Source of the DNA: Thermoanaerobaculia bacterium
GTDB taxonomy: Bacteria > Acidobacteriota > Thermoanaerobaculia > Multivoradales > JAGPDF01
Assembly: GCA_018057705.1 (NCBI GenBank)
Contig: JAGPDF010000005.1
Coordinates: 50,295-99,582 of the forward strand
DNA: 49,288 bases
Direction: 5' to 3'
Shown: in pieces, positions 17,579 through 25,347 of the stretch
Position numbering within the stretch: the first letter of the stretch is position 1
Layout of the letters: each line of letters starts with the position of its first letter
Position numbers and translations under genes: made by a program
Notes under the pieces: generated by a model
Told to the model about the DNA's origin: nothing
Seen by the model: the letters and a program-made list of their open reading frames with translations, nothing else
Database searches by the model: none

Positions 17579-19186
17579 ATGGAAATCCGTCGTTCGCCGT
17601 TCGGAAAGTCCACGCAGCTTCCAGAGGTACCGATGCTCGCTTGCGCTCTGGCGTGGCTCGGGCTCGCAACCGCCGCCCAGGCACTGCCCGCACAGATCGT
17701 CCCCCTCGGCGACGAGATCGCGGTGAGTCAGCGCGATGGCGACCATGAGAGCGGTAGCCATATCGCCGCCGACCGACAGGGCGGCTGGGGTGCCACCTGG
17801 AGATCCGAAAGCCTCGATTTCAGCCACCCCACCGGCCGCCAGCGACGCTTCGATCGCGACGGAGCGCCGGTCGCCGGGAGCCTTCGAGACCACGAGTTCG
17901 AGTTCGCCGATCTGGGCCTGGCCGGCGATGGCGACGGCGTCCTCGTCGGCGTCCGGGCCCGTCCGGAGCTCTCAGGGGCCGAGGTCGATGCCCAGTGCGT
18001 CGATGCGCTCGGGGCCCCCCGAGGCGCGCGCGTGCGGGTCGATGTCGGCACGATTTCGTCGACCTCGAGATATCCACTGAATGTGCGCCTCGCGACGGCG
18101 AGCGACGGCACCAGCGTCGTCGCCTGGCAAGAGAACCCGCGCGACTCCGCCATCCCGCCGAGCGTCTTCTATCGCCGGCTCGCCGCCGACTGCTCTCCCC
18201 TGGGCAACGTCGGCTCGCTGGGTGCGGTCGGGGTGGTGGGCCGGCGCGAGCCGCACGTCGCGCTGCGCCCGGACGATGGGTTCGTCCTGACCTTCCTGGA
18301 AGGCGAGCAGCTGGACGATCTTCAGGTCGCGGCGCAACAGTTCGACGCCAGCGGCGCGGCGCTCGCGCCGTCGTTCCCGGTTTCTCAGAGCGATTTTCGG
18401 CCTGCCTTTCCGCGCGTCGCCGTGGGCAGCGACGGGAAGTTCGCCGTCGTCTGGGGGGCCTACCTCGGCACCGGTGTCGCGGGACGGGTCTTCGCCTCCG
18501 CCGGCACCGCGCTGGGCGGCGAGCTCGCGCTGCGCCTGCCGCGACCGCAGACTACGGGCGTCGTCGGCGTCGCCGCGGTCGGAGGGAGCTTCGTGGCCGC
18601 CTGGAACGAGACCGGTTTCGTCGAAGAGGGGAGCGCGGTCTACGCCCGGGTCTTCGAGGCCGCCGGTCCGGTGGGTGATGAGGTCTCGGTGGGACGCGAG
18701 AGCGCCGACACCGACAACGTGCGCATCGTCGCGCTCGCCGGCAACGAGTTCCTCGTCGCCTGGGACGATTGGGCCGAAGGCACGCTGCCTCCGGATCTCG
18801 TTGCGCGCCGGTTTCTGCTTCTCCCGCCTGGAACCGGCTGCACGGAGAGTGGGACCGCCCTCTGCCTGGGAGCGGACCGGTTCCGTATCGCGGTCGAGTG
18901 GCGGGACTACCAGGGCCGACGTGGCAGCGGGCACGCCTATCCGTTGACCTCCGACTCGGGCCTCTTCTGGTTCTTCGCCGATACCAACCTGGAGGTTCTG
19001 GTGAAGGTGGTCGACGCCTGTGCCGGGTTCGGCCGCCACTGGGTCTACGCCGCGGCGACCACCGATGTCGAGTACACCCTCACCGCCACCGACACCGCGA
19101 CCGGCCGCTCGCGGACCTACTTCAACCCGCTCGGCCGGAGGTCGCCAGCGATCACCGACAGCGACGCCTTCGCCATCTGCCCTTGA
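17579..19186 (+). CDS. Large secreted protein with repeated beta segments and a conserved C-terminal domain
   Basis: 535 aa. A GAGGAGG site lies 6 nt before the ATG. The signal peptide is long, with core MLACALAWLGLATAAQALPA. The middle (50-410) has repeated segments of the type 'DGTSVVAWQENP', 'DGKFAVVWGAYLG', 'GSFVAAWNETG' and 'NEFLVAWDDWA', like the blades of a propeller. The last 125 residues form a distinct domain (CTESGTALCLGADRFRIAVEWRD...FWFFADTNLEVLVKVVDAC...YTLTATDTATGRSRTYFNPLG) that I recognise as a recurrent C-terminal domain in secreted proteins of this lineage; its role is unknown. A longer frame from 16586 runs through lipA and is not real. Confidence 0.8.
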   Translation: MEIRRSPFGKSTQLPEVPMLACALAWLGLATAAQALPAQIVPLGDEIAVSQRDGDHESGSHIAADRQGGWGATWRSESLDFSHPTGRQRRFDRDGAPVAGSLRDHEFEFADLGLAGDGDGVLVGVRARPELSGAEVDAQCVDALGAPRGARVRVDVGTISSTSRYPLNVRLATASDGTSVVAWQENPRDSAIPPSVFYRRLAADCSPLGNVGSLGAVGVVGRREPHVALRPDDGFVLTFLEGEQLDDLQVAAQQFDASGAALAPSFPVSQSDFRPAFPRVAVGSDGKFAVVWGAYLGTGVAGRVFASAGTALGGELALRLPRPQTTGVVGVAAVGGSFVAAWNETGFVEEGSAVYARVFEAAGPVGDEVSVGRESADTDNVRIVALAGNEFLVAWDDWAEGTLPPDLVARRFLLLPPGTGCTESGTALCLGADRFRIAVEWRDYQGRRGSGHAYPLTSDSGLFWFFADTNLEVLVKVVDACAGFGRHWVYAAATTDVEYTLTATDTATGRSRTYFNPLGRRSPAITDSDAFAICP

Positions 19187-19197
19187 AAAGGCCAAAG

Positions 19198-19294
19198 CGA
19201 TGCGTTTCGCTGCGCTCTACGCATCCTGCATCTCAGACGGAGAGGAGCTCTGAATCTGGAATGTGGGATGCGTTGAGCAACGCGAAACGCATCG
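19198..19294. repeat. Imperfect intergenic palindrome
   Basis: 19198-19226 (starting CGATGCGTTTCGC and ending ACGCATCC) is nearly the reverse complement of 19266-19294 over 29 bp; the outer 13 and inner 8 bp match perfectly. The 39 bp between have weaker symmetry. It lies between the stops of two convergent genes, so it may serve as a bidirectional terminator or be a REP-like repeat. Its sequence is unlike the palindrome at 10043. Confidence 0.65.
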
Positions 19295-19309
19295 ATCGCT
19301 GGTCGCGCG

Positions 19310-20224
19310 TCACCGCCGCTGCGAAACGACCACCAACCCCGCGACGATCAGCCCGAAGCCCGCGGCCTGCAGCCAGCCGAAGGTCTCGTGCAGGAAGAAC
19401 GTCGCGAGGAGCGCGGTGAAGACCGGCTGCAGGGTGGTAAAGGCTGCCGCGACCGAGGGTGAGCTGCGTCGCACGGCCCAGGTGTTGAGCGCGTAGGTGC
19501 CGACGGTCGGGAAGACCCCGACGTAGGCGATCGCCAGCCAGGTGGCGCCGTGCACCTCTGGCCAGTCGACCCTCGCCAGGGTCGGCAACGACACCAGCAA
19601 GGTCGCCGTCCCGCCGGTGACGAAAGCTCCGGCGACCACCGTGCGCCAGGGGAGTCGCGCGAGCAGCGGTCGGAGCAGCACCAGGTAGAAGGCGTAGCAG
19701 AGGCAGTTGCCGGCCACCAGGAGATTTCCCAGCGAGGTCTGGCCGCCGAGCTCGAGCCGTGCCGGGTCGAGCAGCACCAGCGCGCCGATGGCGGCGAGTG
19801 CGACGCCGGCGACCCGGCGACGGGTGAGGCGCTCGGTCCCCAGCAGCGCCGCCGCGGCGACCGTGAAGACCGGAATCGACGGCATCAGGATTCCGGCGTT
19901 GGTCGCCGTGGTGAATCGCAGACCGACGAGGTAGAGCACCTGGTTGGCGAAGACGCCGAGGAGGCCGAGCAGCGCGAGGGCGCGCCAATCCCGGGCTGTC
20001 GGCATCACCCGGTCGTGGCGCCAGGCCATGGCGGTGAGCAGAGGCACCGCGATCAGCACGCGGGTGGCGGCGAAGGCGAGCGGCGGGATCTCCGCCAGGA
20101 CGACCTTCCCGACCACGTGCAGCGTGGCGAAGACGACCTGGACGACCAGGAGGGCGACGATCGCGGCGCGGTCGGCGCTCGGAGCCGCGCTGGGCGCGCG
20201 TGGTTCCTCCCGGGGCGACGGCAT
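19310..20224 (-). CDS. EamA/DMT-family transporter
   Basis: 304 aa with about ten hydrophobic helices in two EamA repeats, for example AAIVALLVVQVVFATLHVVGKVVL, FANQVLYLVGLRFTTATNAGILM, LAAIGALVLL in the first half and AIAYVGVFPTVGTYALNTWAV, FTALLATFFLHETFGWLQAAGFGLIVAGLVVV in the second. This is the drug/metabolite transporter superfamily; the substrate is unknown. TAAGAT (20236-20231 on the minus strand) lies exactly 6 nt before the ATG, so the mRNA is probably leaderless. Confidence 0.88.
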   Translation of the reverse strand: MPSPREEPRAPSAAPSADRAAIVALLVVQVVFATLHVVGKVVLAEIPPLAFAATRVLIAVPLLTAMAWRHDRVMPTARDWRALALLGLLGVFANQVLYLVGLRFTTATNAGILMPSIPVFTVAAAALLGTERLTRRRVAGVALAAIGALVLLDPARLELGGQTSLGNLLVAGNCLCYAFYLVLLRPLLARLPWRTVVAGAFVTGGTATLLVSLPTLARVDWPEVHGATWLAIAYVGVFPTVGTYALNTWAVRRSSPSVAAAFTTLQPVFTALLATFFLHETFGWLQAAGFGLIVAGLVVVSQRR

Positions 20225-20292
20225 CGTCGGATCTTAGCGGGTCACGGCAGGGCGCACGGGCGCGGGCGAGCCAGGGCCGGCCGGGTCGAGGA

Positions 20293-20321
20293 TTGGCGGA
20301 GGCGCAGGCAGCCGATACAAT
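20293..20321 (+). promoter_or_regulatory. Promoter of the GNAT / di-iron / proline dehydrogenase operon
   Basis: TTGGCG (20293-20298), 17-nt spacer, TACAAT (20316-20321). The ATG at 20320 is part of this -10 box and so would not be on the message, which decides the start of the next gene in favour of TTG 20341. Confidence 0.65.
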
Positions 20322-20340
20322 GCCGAGGCGAGGTGCCCGA

Positions 20341-20799
20341 TTGTCTTCCGAGGCCATTCAAGTCCGTTCCCTGACCGAGCTCGATCTCGACGGCATTGTC
20401 CGGATCGGCGAAAAGACGCGTAACCGATATGAGCCTGATCTCTGGGAGGGGCGGGTGACCTACTACCTGCGCCGCGCCCCCGAGGGCTCGGTGGTCGCGG
20501 AGATCGACGGCGAGGTCGCCGGCTTCATGCTCGGCGACATCCGTTCGGGCGAGTTCGGGATCGAAGAGGAGTGCGGCTGGATCGAAGTCCTGGGCGTCGA
20601 CCCGGGCTTCGCCGGGCGCGGCGTCGGTCGTGCGCTCGCCGGCGAGATGCTGAAGCGCTACGCGGCGCGCGGGGTGCGCAGGGTGCGAACGATGGTCGAC
20701 AGTTCGATGCCGGAGGTCGAGGCTTTCTTCACCCGCCTCGGCTTCGAGGCCGACACACTGCGGCCTTATTGCATGAATCTGGGCAAGAGTCAGGCCTGA
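20341..20799 (+). CDS. GNAT-family N-acetyltransferase (RimI-like)
   Basis: 152 aa from TTG 20341, which has GAGGTG 5 nt upstream and follows the promoter at 20293-20321. An ATG at 20320 would give seven more residues but lies inside the -10 box. The acetyl-CoA site is seen in WIEVLGVDPGFAGRGVGRALAGEMLKRYAARGV, followed by VEAFFTRLGFEAD. The substrate is unknown. It is first in the operon, 14 bp before the di-iron gene. Confidence 0.85.
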   Translation: MSSEAIQVRSLTELDLDGIVRIGEKTRNRYEPDLWEGRVTYYLRRAPEGSVVAEIDGEVAGFMLGDIRSGEFGIEEECGWIEVLGVDPGFAGRGVGRALAGEMLKRYAARGVRRVRTMVDSSMPEVEAFFTRLGFEADTLRPYCMNLGKSQA

Positions 20800-20813
20800 G
20801 GATCGAACCGACC

Positions 20814-22148
20814 ATGGCGACCGAAACGACCGAAATCCCGAAGAAGTTCCACCAGGCAGTGGAGCGCTGGCGGGACACCTATCTGCCCGACTTCGGATAC
20901 CTGATGGAGAACTGGGACCGCTACTTTCCGCGCGACGAGAAATTCCGCCTGTGCGCCTATCGCGAGTGCGGGATGCCGTGCACCATCGAGTGCGGCGAGG
21001 ATCAGGGCAGAGCGAAGTACACCCGGGCCTGCGACATGAAGCCCGAAGCGGCGCATCACCTGGTGAGCGCCATCCGCGCCCAGGCGTCGACCGAGTTCGG
21101 CTCGATCCAGCAGCATCAGTTGACCCTCGCCCGCGCTCAGGACGAAGAGGAACAGGCGATGGTGCTGCGCATGATGGCCGAGGAGCTGCGTCACGGCTAC
21201 CAGATGCTGCACCTGCTGACCGACGACGACTGGCAGCCGGTCACCGGCCAGACCCGGGAGCAGACCGTCGAGGAGATCCTGTCGATGAAGACCGGCTCCC
21301 ATGTGCTCGGCGCCTTCAATATCGACTTCGAATCGTTCGTGGACAACATCGTCTTCTGCGCCCTGATCGACCGGGTCGGCAAGTACCAGCTCACCCTGCA
21401 GAAGGTCTCGGCCTACTCGCCGATGGCGGACTCGATGCCGCAGATGCTGCGCGAGGAGGCGTTCCACCTCGCGACCGGCGTGGTTCCCCTGCGCCGCTGG
21501 GTGGTGAAGGCGGCGGCAGGTTCGCCGATGATCACCATGGAGGTCATCCAGAAACACCTCAACAAGTGGGTGCCGAGGGCCTACGAGATGTTCGGTGACG
21601 AGCGCGGCGGGGCGACCAACGTCAAATGGGGCCTGAAGCCGATGAAGAACGCCGAGTCCCAGGACCAGTATGCGAAAGAGTGCGCGAAAGTCGTCCGGGA
21701 TCTCAACATGCGCTATCTGCGCGCCCGCCTTCCCGAGCTCTCGCTCACCGACGCCGAGGTCGGCCTCGCGACGCTCGAGCGCGATCGCGGCAGCTTCCGG
21801 GGCGTGAAGTTCGAGGAGCTCCTGCGCCTGCCGCACCGTGAGTACGGACGGCGTCGCGGTGTCCCGGCCTTCTCCTGGGTGGGGATGGATGGCGAGCGTT
21901 TCGAGAGCGTCGAGAGCTATCTCGGCCACCTCACGAAGACGCTTCCCGACGGCTATCGCGCCACCCGCGACTTCCAGGACTTCGTCGAGAACCTGCAGGC
22001 GGTGGCAGCCGGCGAGAAGACGGCTGACGCAGCGCAGAAGTCGATGCCGCAGCTGCGCCGCGTGGGTGGCGTCTGCCCCTGTTCGAAGTCGGTGCGCTGG
22101 GTCGCCGAAGAGGCGATCGAGCTGCCAGCCTCCGCGGTCGGCGCCTGA
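20814..22148 (+). CDS. Ferritin-like di-iron protein of the phenylacetate/benzoyl-CoA oxygenase (PaaA/BoxB) family
   Basis: 444 aa. A complete di-iron ligand set is visible: Glu94 (STEFGSIQQH), Glu124/His127 (EELRH), an acidic residue in DFESFVDNIVF (Glu173 or Asp177), and Glu215/His218 (EEAFH). In known relatives this centre activates O2 to epoxidise aromatic CoA thioesters. None of the other Paa or Box subunits is present in this window. Unusual are the Cys-rich N-terminus (Cys47, 52, 56, 60, 73) and a CPCSK near the C-terminus, which could bind another metal. The family call is firm, the substrate is not. Confidence 0.78.
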   Translation: MATETTEIPKKFHQAVERWRDTYLPDFGYLMENWDRYFPRDEKFRLCAYRECGMPCTIECGEDQGRAKYTRACDMKPEAAHHLVSAIRAQASTEFGSIQQHQLTLARAQDEEEQAMVLRMMAEELRHGYQMLHLLTDDDWQPVTGQTREQTVEEILSMKTGSHVLGAFNIDFESFVDNIVFCALIDRVGKYQLTLQKVSAYSPMADSMPQMLREEAFHLATGVVPLRRWVVKAAAGSPMITMEVIQKHLNKWVPRAYEMFGDERGGATNVKWGLKPMKNAESQDQYAKECAKVVRDLNMRYLRARLPELSLTDAEVGLATLERDRGSFRGVKFEELLRLPHREYGRRRGVPAFSWVGMDGERFESVESYLGHLTKTLPDGYRATRDFQDFVENLQAVAAGEKTADAAQKSMPQLRRVGGVCPCSKSVRWVAEEAIELPASAVGA

Positions 22149-22170
22149 GCGGCGCCGGGTTCCGACCGCC

Positions 22171-23070
22171 ATGGGAATCGCGAGCTGGATCATCGTCAAG
22201 GGACTGCCGCTGGTCCCGAAGGCCATCGTTGGACGCGTAGCGAGCCGGTATGTCGCTGGCGAGAAGCTCGAAGATGCCCTGGCCGTGGTGGAGAAGCTCT
22301 CCGCCGAAGGTGCCATGGCGACTCTCGACCTGCTGGGAGAAGAGGTTTCCGAGCGCTCCAAGGCGACCGCCGCCGCCGACGAGTACGTCCGAATGCTCGA
22401 CGCCATCGCGGCGCGCGGCCTGCCGTCGAACGTCTCGATCAAGCTGACCTCGCTGGGTCTCAAGATCGACGCCGGCTTCTGCCAGGAGAACGTCCTGCGC
22501 ATCGTCGCCTCGGCGGCGCGGCACGGGAATTTCGTGCGCATCGACATGGAGGACCACTCGACCACCGACCGGACGCTCGCGATCTACCGCGAGGTCTTCG
22601 CCCGGCACCAGAACGTGGGCGTGGTCTTTCAGGCCTACATGCGCCGCACGCTCGCCGATATTGCCGCGCTGCCCAGGGCCGGCGCCAACGTCCGGCTGTG
22701 CAAGGGGATCTACATCGAGCCGCGGACGGTGGCCTGGAAGGGCTATGAGACCGTCCGGCTGAACTTCCTCGAGGCGCTCGAGAAGCTGCTCACATCGGGG
22801 ATCTACGTCGGCATCGCGACCCACGACGAGCACCTGGCCTGTGGCGCGGTCGCGCTCGTCGACCGACTGAAGGTGCCGCGCGAGCGCTACGAGTTCCAGA
22901 TGCTCTACGGCGTCGACCCCGAGCTCCGGAGGATCCTCCTCGCCGACGGCCACCGGCTGCGGGTCTACGTGCCCTACGGTCGCGACTGGTACCCCTACTC
23001 GACGCGTCGCCTGCGCGAGAACCCGGAGGTCGCCACCCACGTCCTCAAGGGCATGTTCGGTGCCCGCTGA
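22171..23070 (+). CDS. Proline dehydrogenase
   Basis: FAD enzyme that oxidises proline to pyrroline-5-carboxylate. 299 aa, the short monofunctional form (about the length of B. subtilis-type enzymes) without the P5C dehydrogenase half of PutA. Seen: SIKLTSLGLKID, VRIDMEDHSTTDRTL, GVVFQAYMRRTLADI, VRLCKGIYIEP, IATHDEHL, FQMLYGVDPELR, and VYVPYGRDWYPYSTRRLRENP, which holds the proline-binding arginines. No P5C dehydrogenase gene lies nearby. It sits 22 bp after the di-iron gene and overlaps the amidotransferase by 11 bp. Confidence 0.93.
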   Translation: MGIASWIIVKGLPLVPKAIVGRVASRYVAGEKLEDALAVVEKLSAEGAMATLDLLGEEVSERSKATAAADEYVRMLDAIAARGLPSNVSIKLTSLGLKIDAGFCQENVLRIVASAARHGNFVRIDMEDHSTTDRTLAIYREVFARHQNVGVVFQAYMRRTLADIAALPRAGANVRLCKGIYIEPRTVAWKGYETVRLNFLEALEKLLTSGIYVGIATHDEHLACGAVALVDRLKVPRERYEFQMLYGVDPELRRILLADGHRLRVYVPYGRDWYPYSTRRLRENPEVATHVLKGMFGAR

Positions 23071-23830
23071 GGATCGGCTGGCCGGGCTCCAGGTCCTTCT
23101 CCTGCAGATTCGCGACGAGCCCGAGGTCGAGCGCCAGGAGCAGGACTGTTTCATCCACTTCTCCGGCCTCCGTCCCGAGCAGTTCACCTTCCGGAACCTC
23201 GTCAACCGGCCCGACCTCGCTCTGCACGACGCGGTCGGCTTCGACGCTGTCGTGATCGGTGGCGCCGGAGCGCACTCGGTGACCGAGGAGTATCCATTCA
23301 CCGGGCCGCTCACGACGCTGGTCCGTGACTTGGTCGCTCGGCGTCGGCCGCTGTTCGGTTCCTGCTGGGGGCACCAGTTCATTGCCAAGGCGCTCGGCGG
23401 CACGGTGATCACCGATCTCGAGCGCAAAGAGCTCGGAACGTTCGACATCGAGCTCACCGCGGCGGGCGAGGCCGACCCCTGGCTGGCGGGCCTGCCGCGC
23501 CGGTTCGGGGTTCAGCTCGGCCACCACGACCGCGTCGTCCGGCTGCCGGAGGGGGCCGTCGAGCTCGCGGCGAGCGTTCTCTGCCCCAACCAGGCGTTTT
23601 GCCTGCGCGACGCGCCGGTCTATGGCGCGCAGTTCCACGTCGAGCTCGATCGCGAGAGGATGCTCGACCGGGCGAACGTCTATCGCGAGGAGTACCTCTC
23701 CGACCACGGTGCGATGGCGAGCCTGGAACAGGCCCTGGGCCCGAGCCCGGAGTCCGCGACCCTCCTGCGGCGCTTCCTCGACCGGGTCGTCGCTGCCGGC
23801 GGTCGGCGGGCTGAAGTGTCCGGCCGATAG
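23060..23830 (+). CDS. Class I glutamine amidotransferase (stand-alone GATase1)
   Basis: 256 aa with GTG start inside the end of the proline dehydrogenase gene. The triad is Cys102 (FGSCWGHQFIAKALGG), His192 and Glu194 (QFHVELD). It is like GMP synthase-type or gamma-glutamyl hydrolase-like stand-alone amidotransferases; members of this group include enzymes that cleave gamma-glutamyl amides. Its place after proline dehydrogenase suggests work on amino-acid derivatives, but this is only inferred. Confidence 0.85.
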   Translation: MPAEDRLAGLQVLLLQIRDEPEVERQEQDCFIHFSGLRPEQFTFRNLVNRPDLALHDAVGFDAVVIGGAGAHSVTEEYPFTGPLTTLVRDLVARRRPLFGSCWGHQFIAKALGGTVITDLERKELGTFDIELTAAGEADPWLAGLPRRFGVQLGHHDRVVRLPEGAVELAASVLCPNQAFCLRDAPVYGAQFHVELDRERMLDRANVYREEYLSDHGAMASLEQALGPSPESATLLRRFLDRVVAAGGRRAEVSGR

Positions 23831-23834
23831 TCGT

Positions 23835-23863
23835 TTGCCCTCGCCGGGCGCCGGTAGTACGCT
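23835..23863 (+). promoter_or_regulatory. Promoter of the FHA-GGDEF gene
   Basis: TTGCCC (23835-23840), 17-nt spacer, TACGCT (23858-23863), then 9 nt to the GTG at 23873. The leader would be only a few nucleotides. Confidence 0.5.
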
Positions 23864-23872
23864 CTCCCCAGA

Positions 23873-24877
23873 GTGAGCCGCGCCAGACAGAGGCAGCCCT
23901 CGACCGACAGCTTTCGTCTCGAGGAGCTGGATGACCGGCAGCGCACCGGGGCGATCACCCTCGCCAATCGTGACGCCGAAGAAGAGGCTTCCGGGCGTCC
24001 GGCGCTCGAGGCCAACGTCATCCTGATCGCCCATCCGGAGAATGCCCGGCTCGGCACGCGCTACCGCCTGGTCTCCGGTTCGACGCTCGAGATCGGCCGC
24101 GCCGACAACGTCGACATCAGTCTCCCCGAAGTGCGTTCGATCTCGCGCAGTCACGCCCGGTTGCGCTATCAGGGCCGCAAGGTCACGGTCGAGGACGCGG
24201 GTTCGACGAACGGCACTTTCGTGAACGACCAGCGGGTGGACGGGCCGGCGCTGCTCCGGAGCGGTGACCGTTTCCAGGTCGGATCGGTGCACTTCAAGTT
24301 CCTGCACGAACAGGACGTCGAGCACGCGTACCACGAAGCGATCTACCAGATGGTCATGCGCGATGGGCTCACCGAGGCGCTCAACCAGCGCAAGTTCCAC
24401 GAGGAGCTCGCCCGGGAGTTCTCTCGCGCCGAGCGCCATGACCGGCCGCTGACACTGGTGCTGTTCGACCTCGACAGCTTCAAGGAGGTCAACGACACCC
24501 ACGGTCACCTTTGTGGCGACATGGTGCTCAAGCAGGTGGCGGCATCGGTGCGCGAGCACATCCGGCCGGAGCAGGTCTTCGCCCGCCTCGGTGGGGACGA
24601 GTTCGCAGTCCTGTGCCCCGAGACCGGGCTCCAGGGCGGTCAAGGGCTGGCCGAGAAGCTCCGCGACCGGCTGGCGGAGCTCAAGTTCGCGCGTGAAGGC
24701 GCGGTCTTCTCGATCTCGTGCTCGTTCGGCATCGCCGAGCGCGACGGCGGCATGGCCACCGACCAGGCTCTCTTCGAGGCCGCGGACCGGGCGCTCTACC
24801 TCGCCAAGGGCGCCGGCCGGAATCGCGTGGTGGCACAGTCGAATCCGCCGGTGCTGCCGGCGCCACCAGCAGCTTGA
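23873..24877 (+). CDS. FHA-GGDEF diguanylate cyclase
   Basis: 334 aa, GTG start. An FHA phosphothreonine-binding domain (about 60-135: LEIGRADNVDISLPEVRSISRSHARL, VEDAGSTNGTFVN) precedes a GGDEF domain (160-325) with LVLFDLDSFKEVNDTHGHLCGDMVL and an intact active site RLGGDEFAVL, so it should make cyclic di-GMP. The inhibitory RxxD site is altered to RPEQ, so product feedback through that site is probably lost. There is no membrane segment: the input is likely Ser/Thr phosphorylation of a partner. Confidence 0.92.
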   Translation: MSRARQRQPSTDSFRLEELDDRQRTGAITLANRDAEEEASGRPALEANVILIAHPENARLGTRYRLVSGSTLEIGRADNVDISLPEVRSISRSHARLRYQGRKVTVEDAGSTNGTFVNDQRVDGPALLRSGDRFQVGSVHFKFLHEQDVEHAYHEAIYQMVMRDGLTEALNQRKFHEELAREFSRAERHDRPLTLVLFDLDSFKEVNDTHGHLCGDMVLKQVAASVREHIRPEQVFARLGGDEFAVLCPETGLQGGQGLAEKLRDRLAELKFAREGAVFSISCSFGIAERDGGMATDQALFEAADRALYLAKGAGRNRVVAQSNPPVLPAPPAA

Positions 24878-24882
24878 AGCCA

Positions 24883-24902
24883 TGCGGGGTGGCCCCCCCG
24901 CA
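24883..24902 (+). terminator. GC hairpin after the GGDEF gene
   Basis: TGCGGGG (24883-24889) pairs with CCCCGCA (24896-24902) 5 nt after the stop. There is no T-run. Confidence 0.45.
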
Positions 24903-24939
24903 CCGGCCCGACCCGCGTAACTTCGGTCAGCGCGGCTGC

Positions 24940-24945
24940 TAGTAT
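24940..24945 (+). promoter_or_regulatory. -10 element of the CxxCxxCC gene, leaderless arrangement
   Basis: TAGTAT ends exactly 6 nt before ATG 24952. No Shine-Dalgarno sequence is seen. Confidence 0.55.
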
Positions 24946-24951
24946 CCGTAA

Positions 24952-25332
24952 ATGTCGCGCAAGCCCCATTTCTTCAACTGCTCGAAGTGCCCTGCGCACT
25001 GCTGTTCGTACGACCACATCGAGGCCAAGCCGGCCGACGTCGAACGACTCGCGAAGCACCACGGCCTTCCCGTCGAAGTCGCGTCGAAGCGCTTCACGAA
25101 GCTGGTCCCGGGCGGCAGTCTTCGCGTCCTGCGGCACCAGAAGGACGCCATCTTCGGTTCTGTTTGCCAGTTCCTGAACCTCGAAACACGGCAGTGCGGC
25201 ATCTACGACGCCCGGCCCCGAATCTGTCGCGAGCATCCCGGCAGCGTACGCTGCGGCTTCTACGATTTCCTCTGCTCCGAGCGCGAGTTGCAGGACGATC
25301 CTGACTATGTGCCGTCGTTTACCCGAGGCTAG
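24952..25332 (+). CDS. YkgJ-like CxxCxxCC metal-binding protein
   Basis: 126 aa. It starts MSRKPHFFNCSKCPAHCCSYDHI and has a second Cys group FGSVCQFLNLETRQCGIYDARPRICREHPGSVRCGFYDFLC, the pattern of the YkgJ/UPF0153 family thought to bind zinc or an iron-sulfur cluster. The role is unknown. It is 15 bp upstream of recN and probably co-transcribed. Confidence 0.85.
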   Translation: MSRKPHFFNCSKCPAHCCSYDHIEAKPADVERLAKHHGLPVEVASKRFTKLVPGGSLRVLRHQKDAIFGSVCQFLNLETRQCGIYDARPRICREHPGSVRCGFYDFLCSERELQDDPDYVPSFTRG

Positions 25333-25347
25333 CCCTCCAAACTGAAC

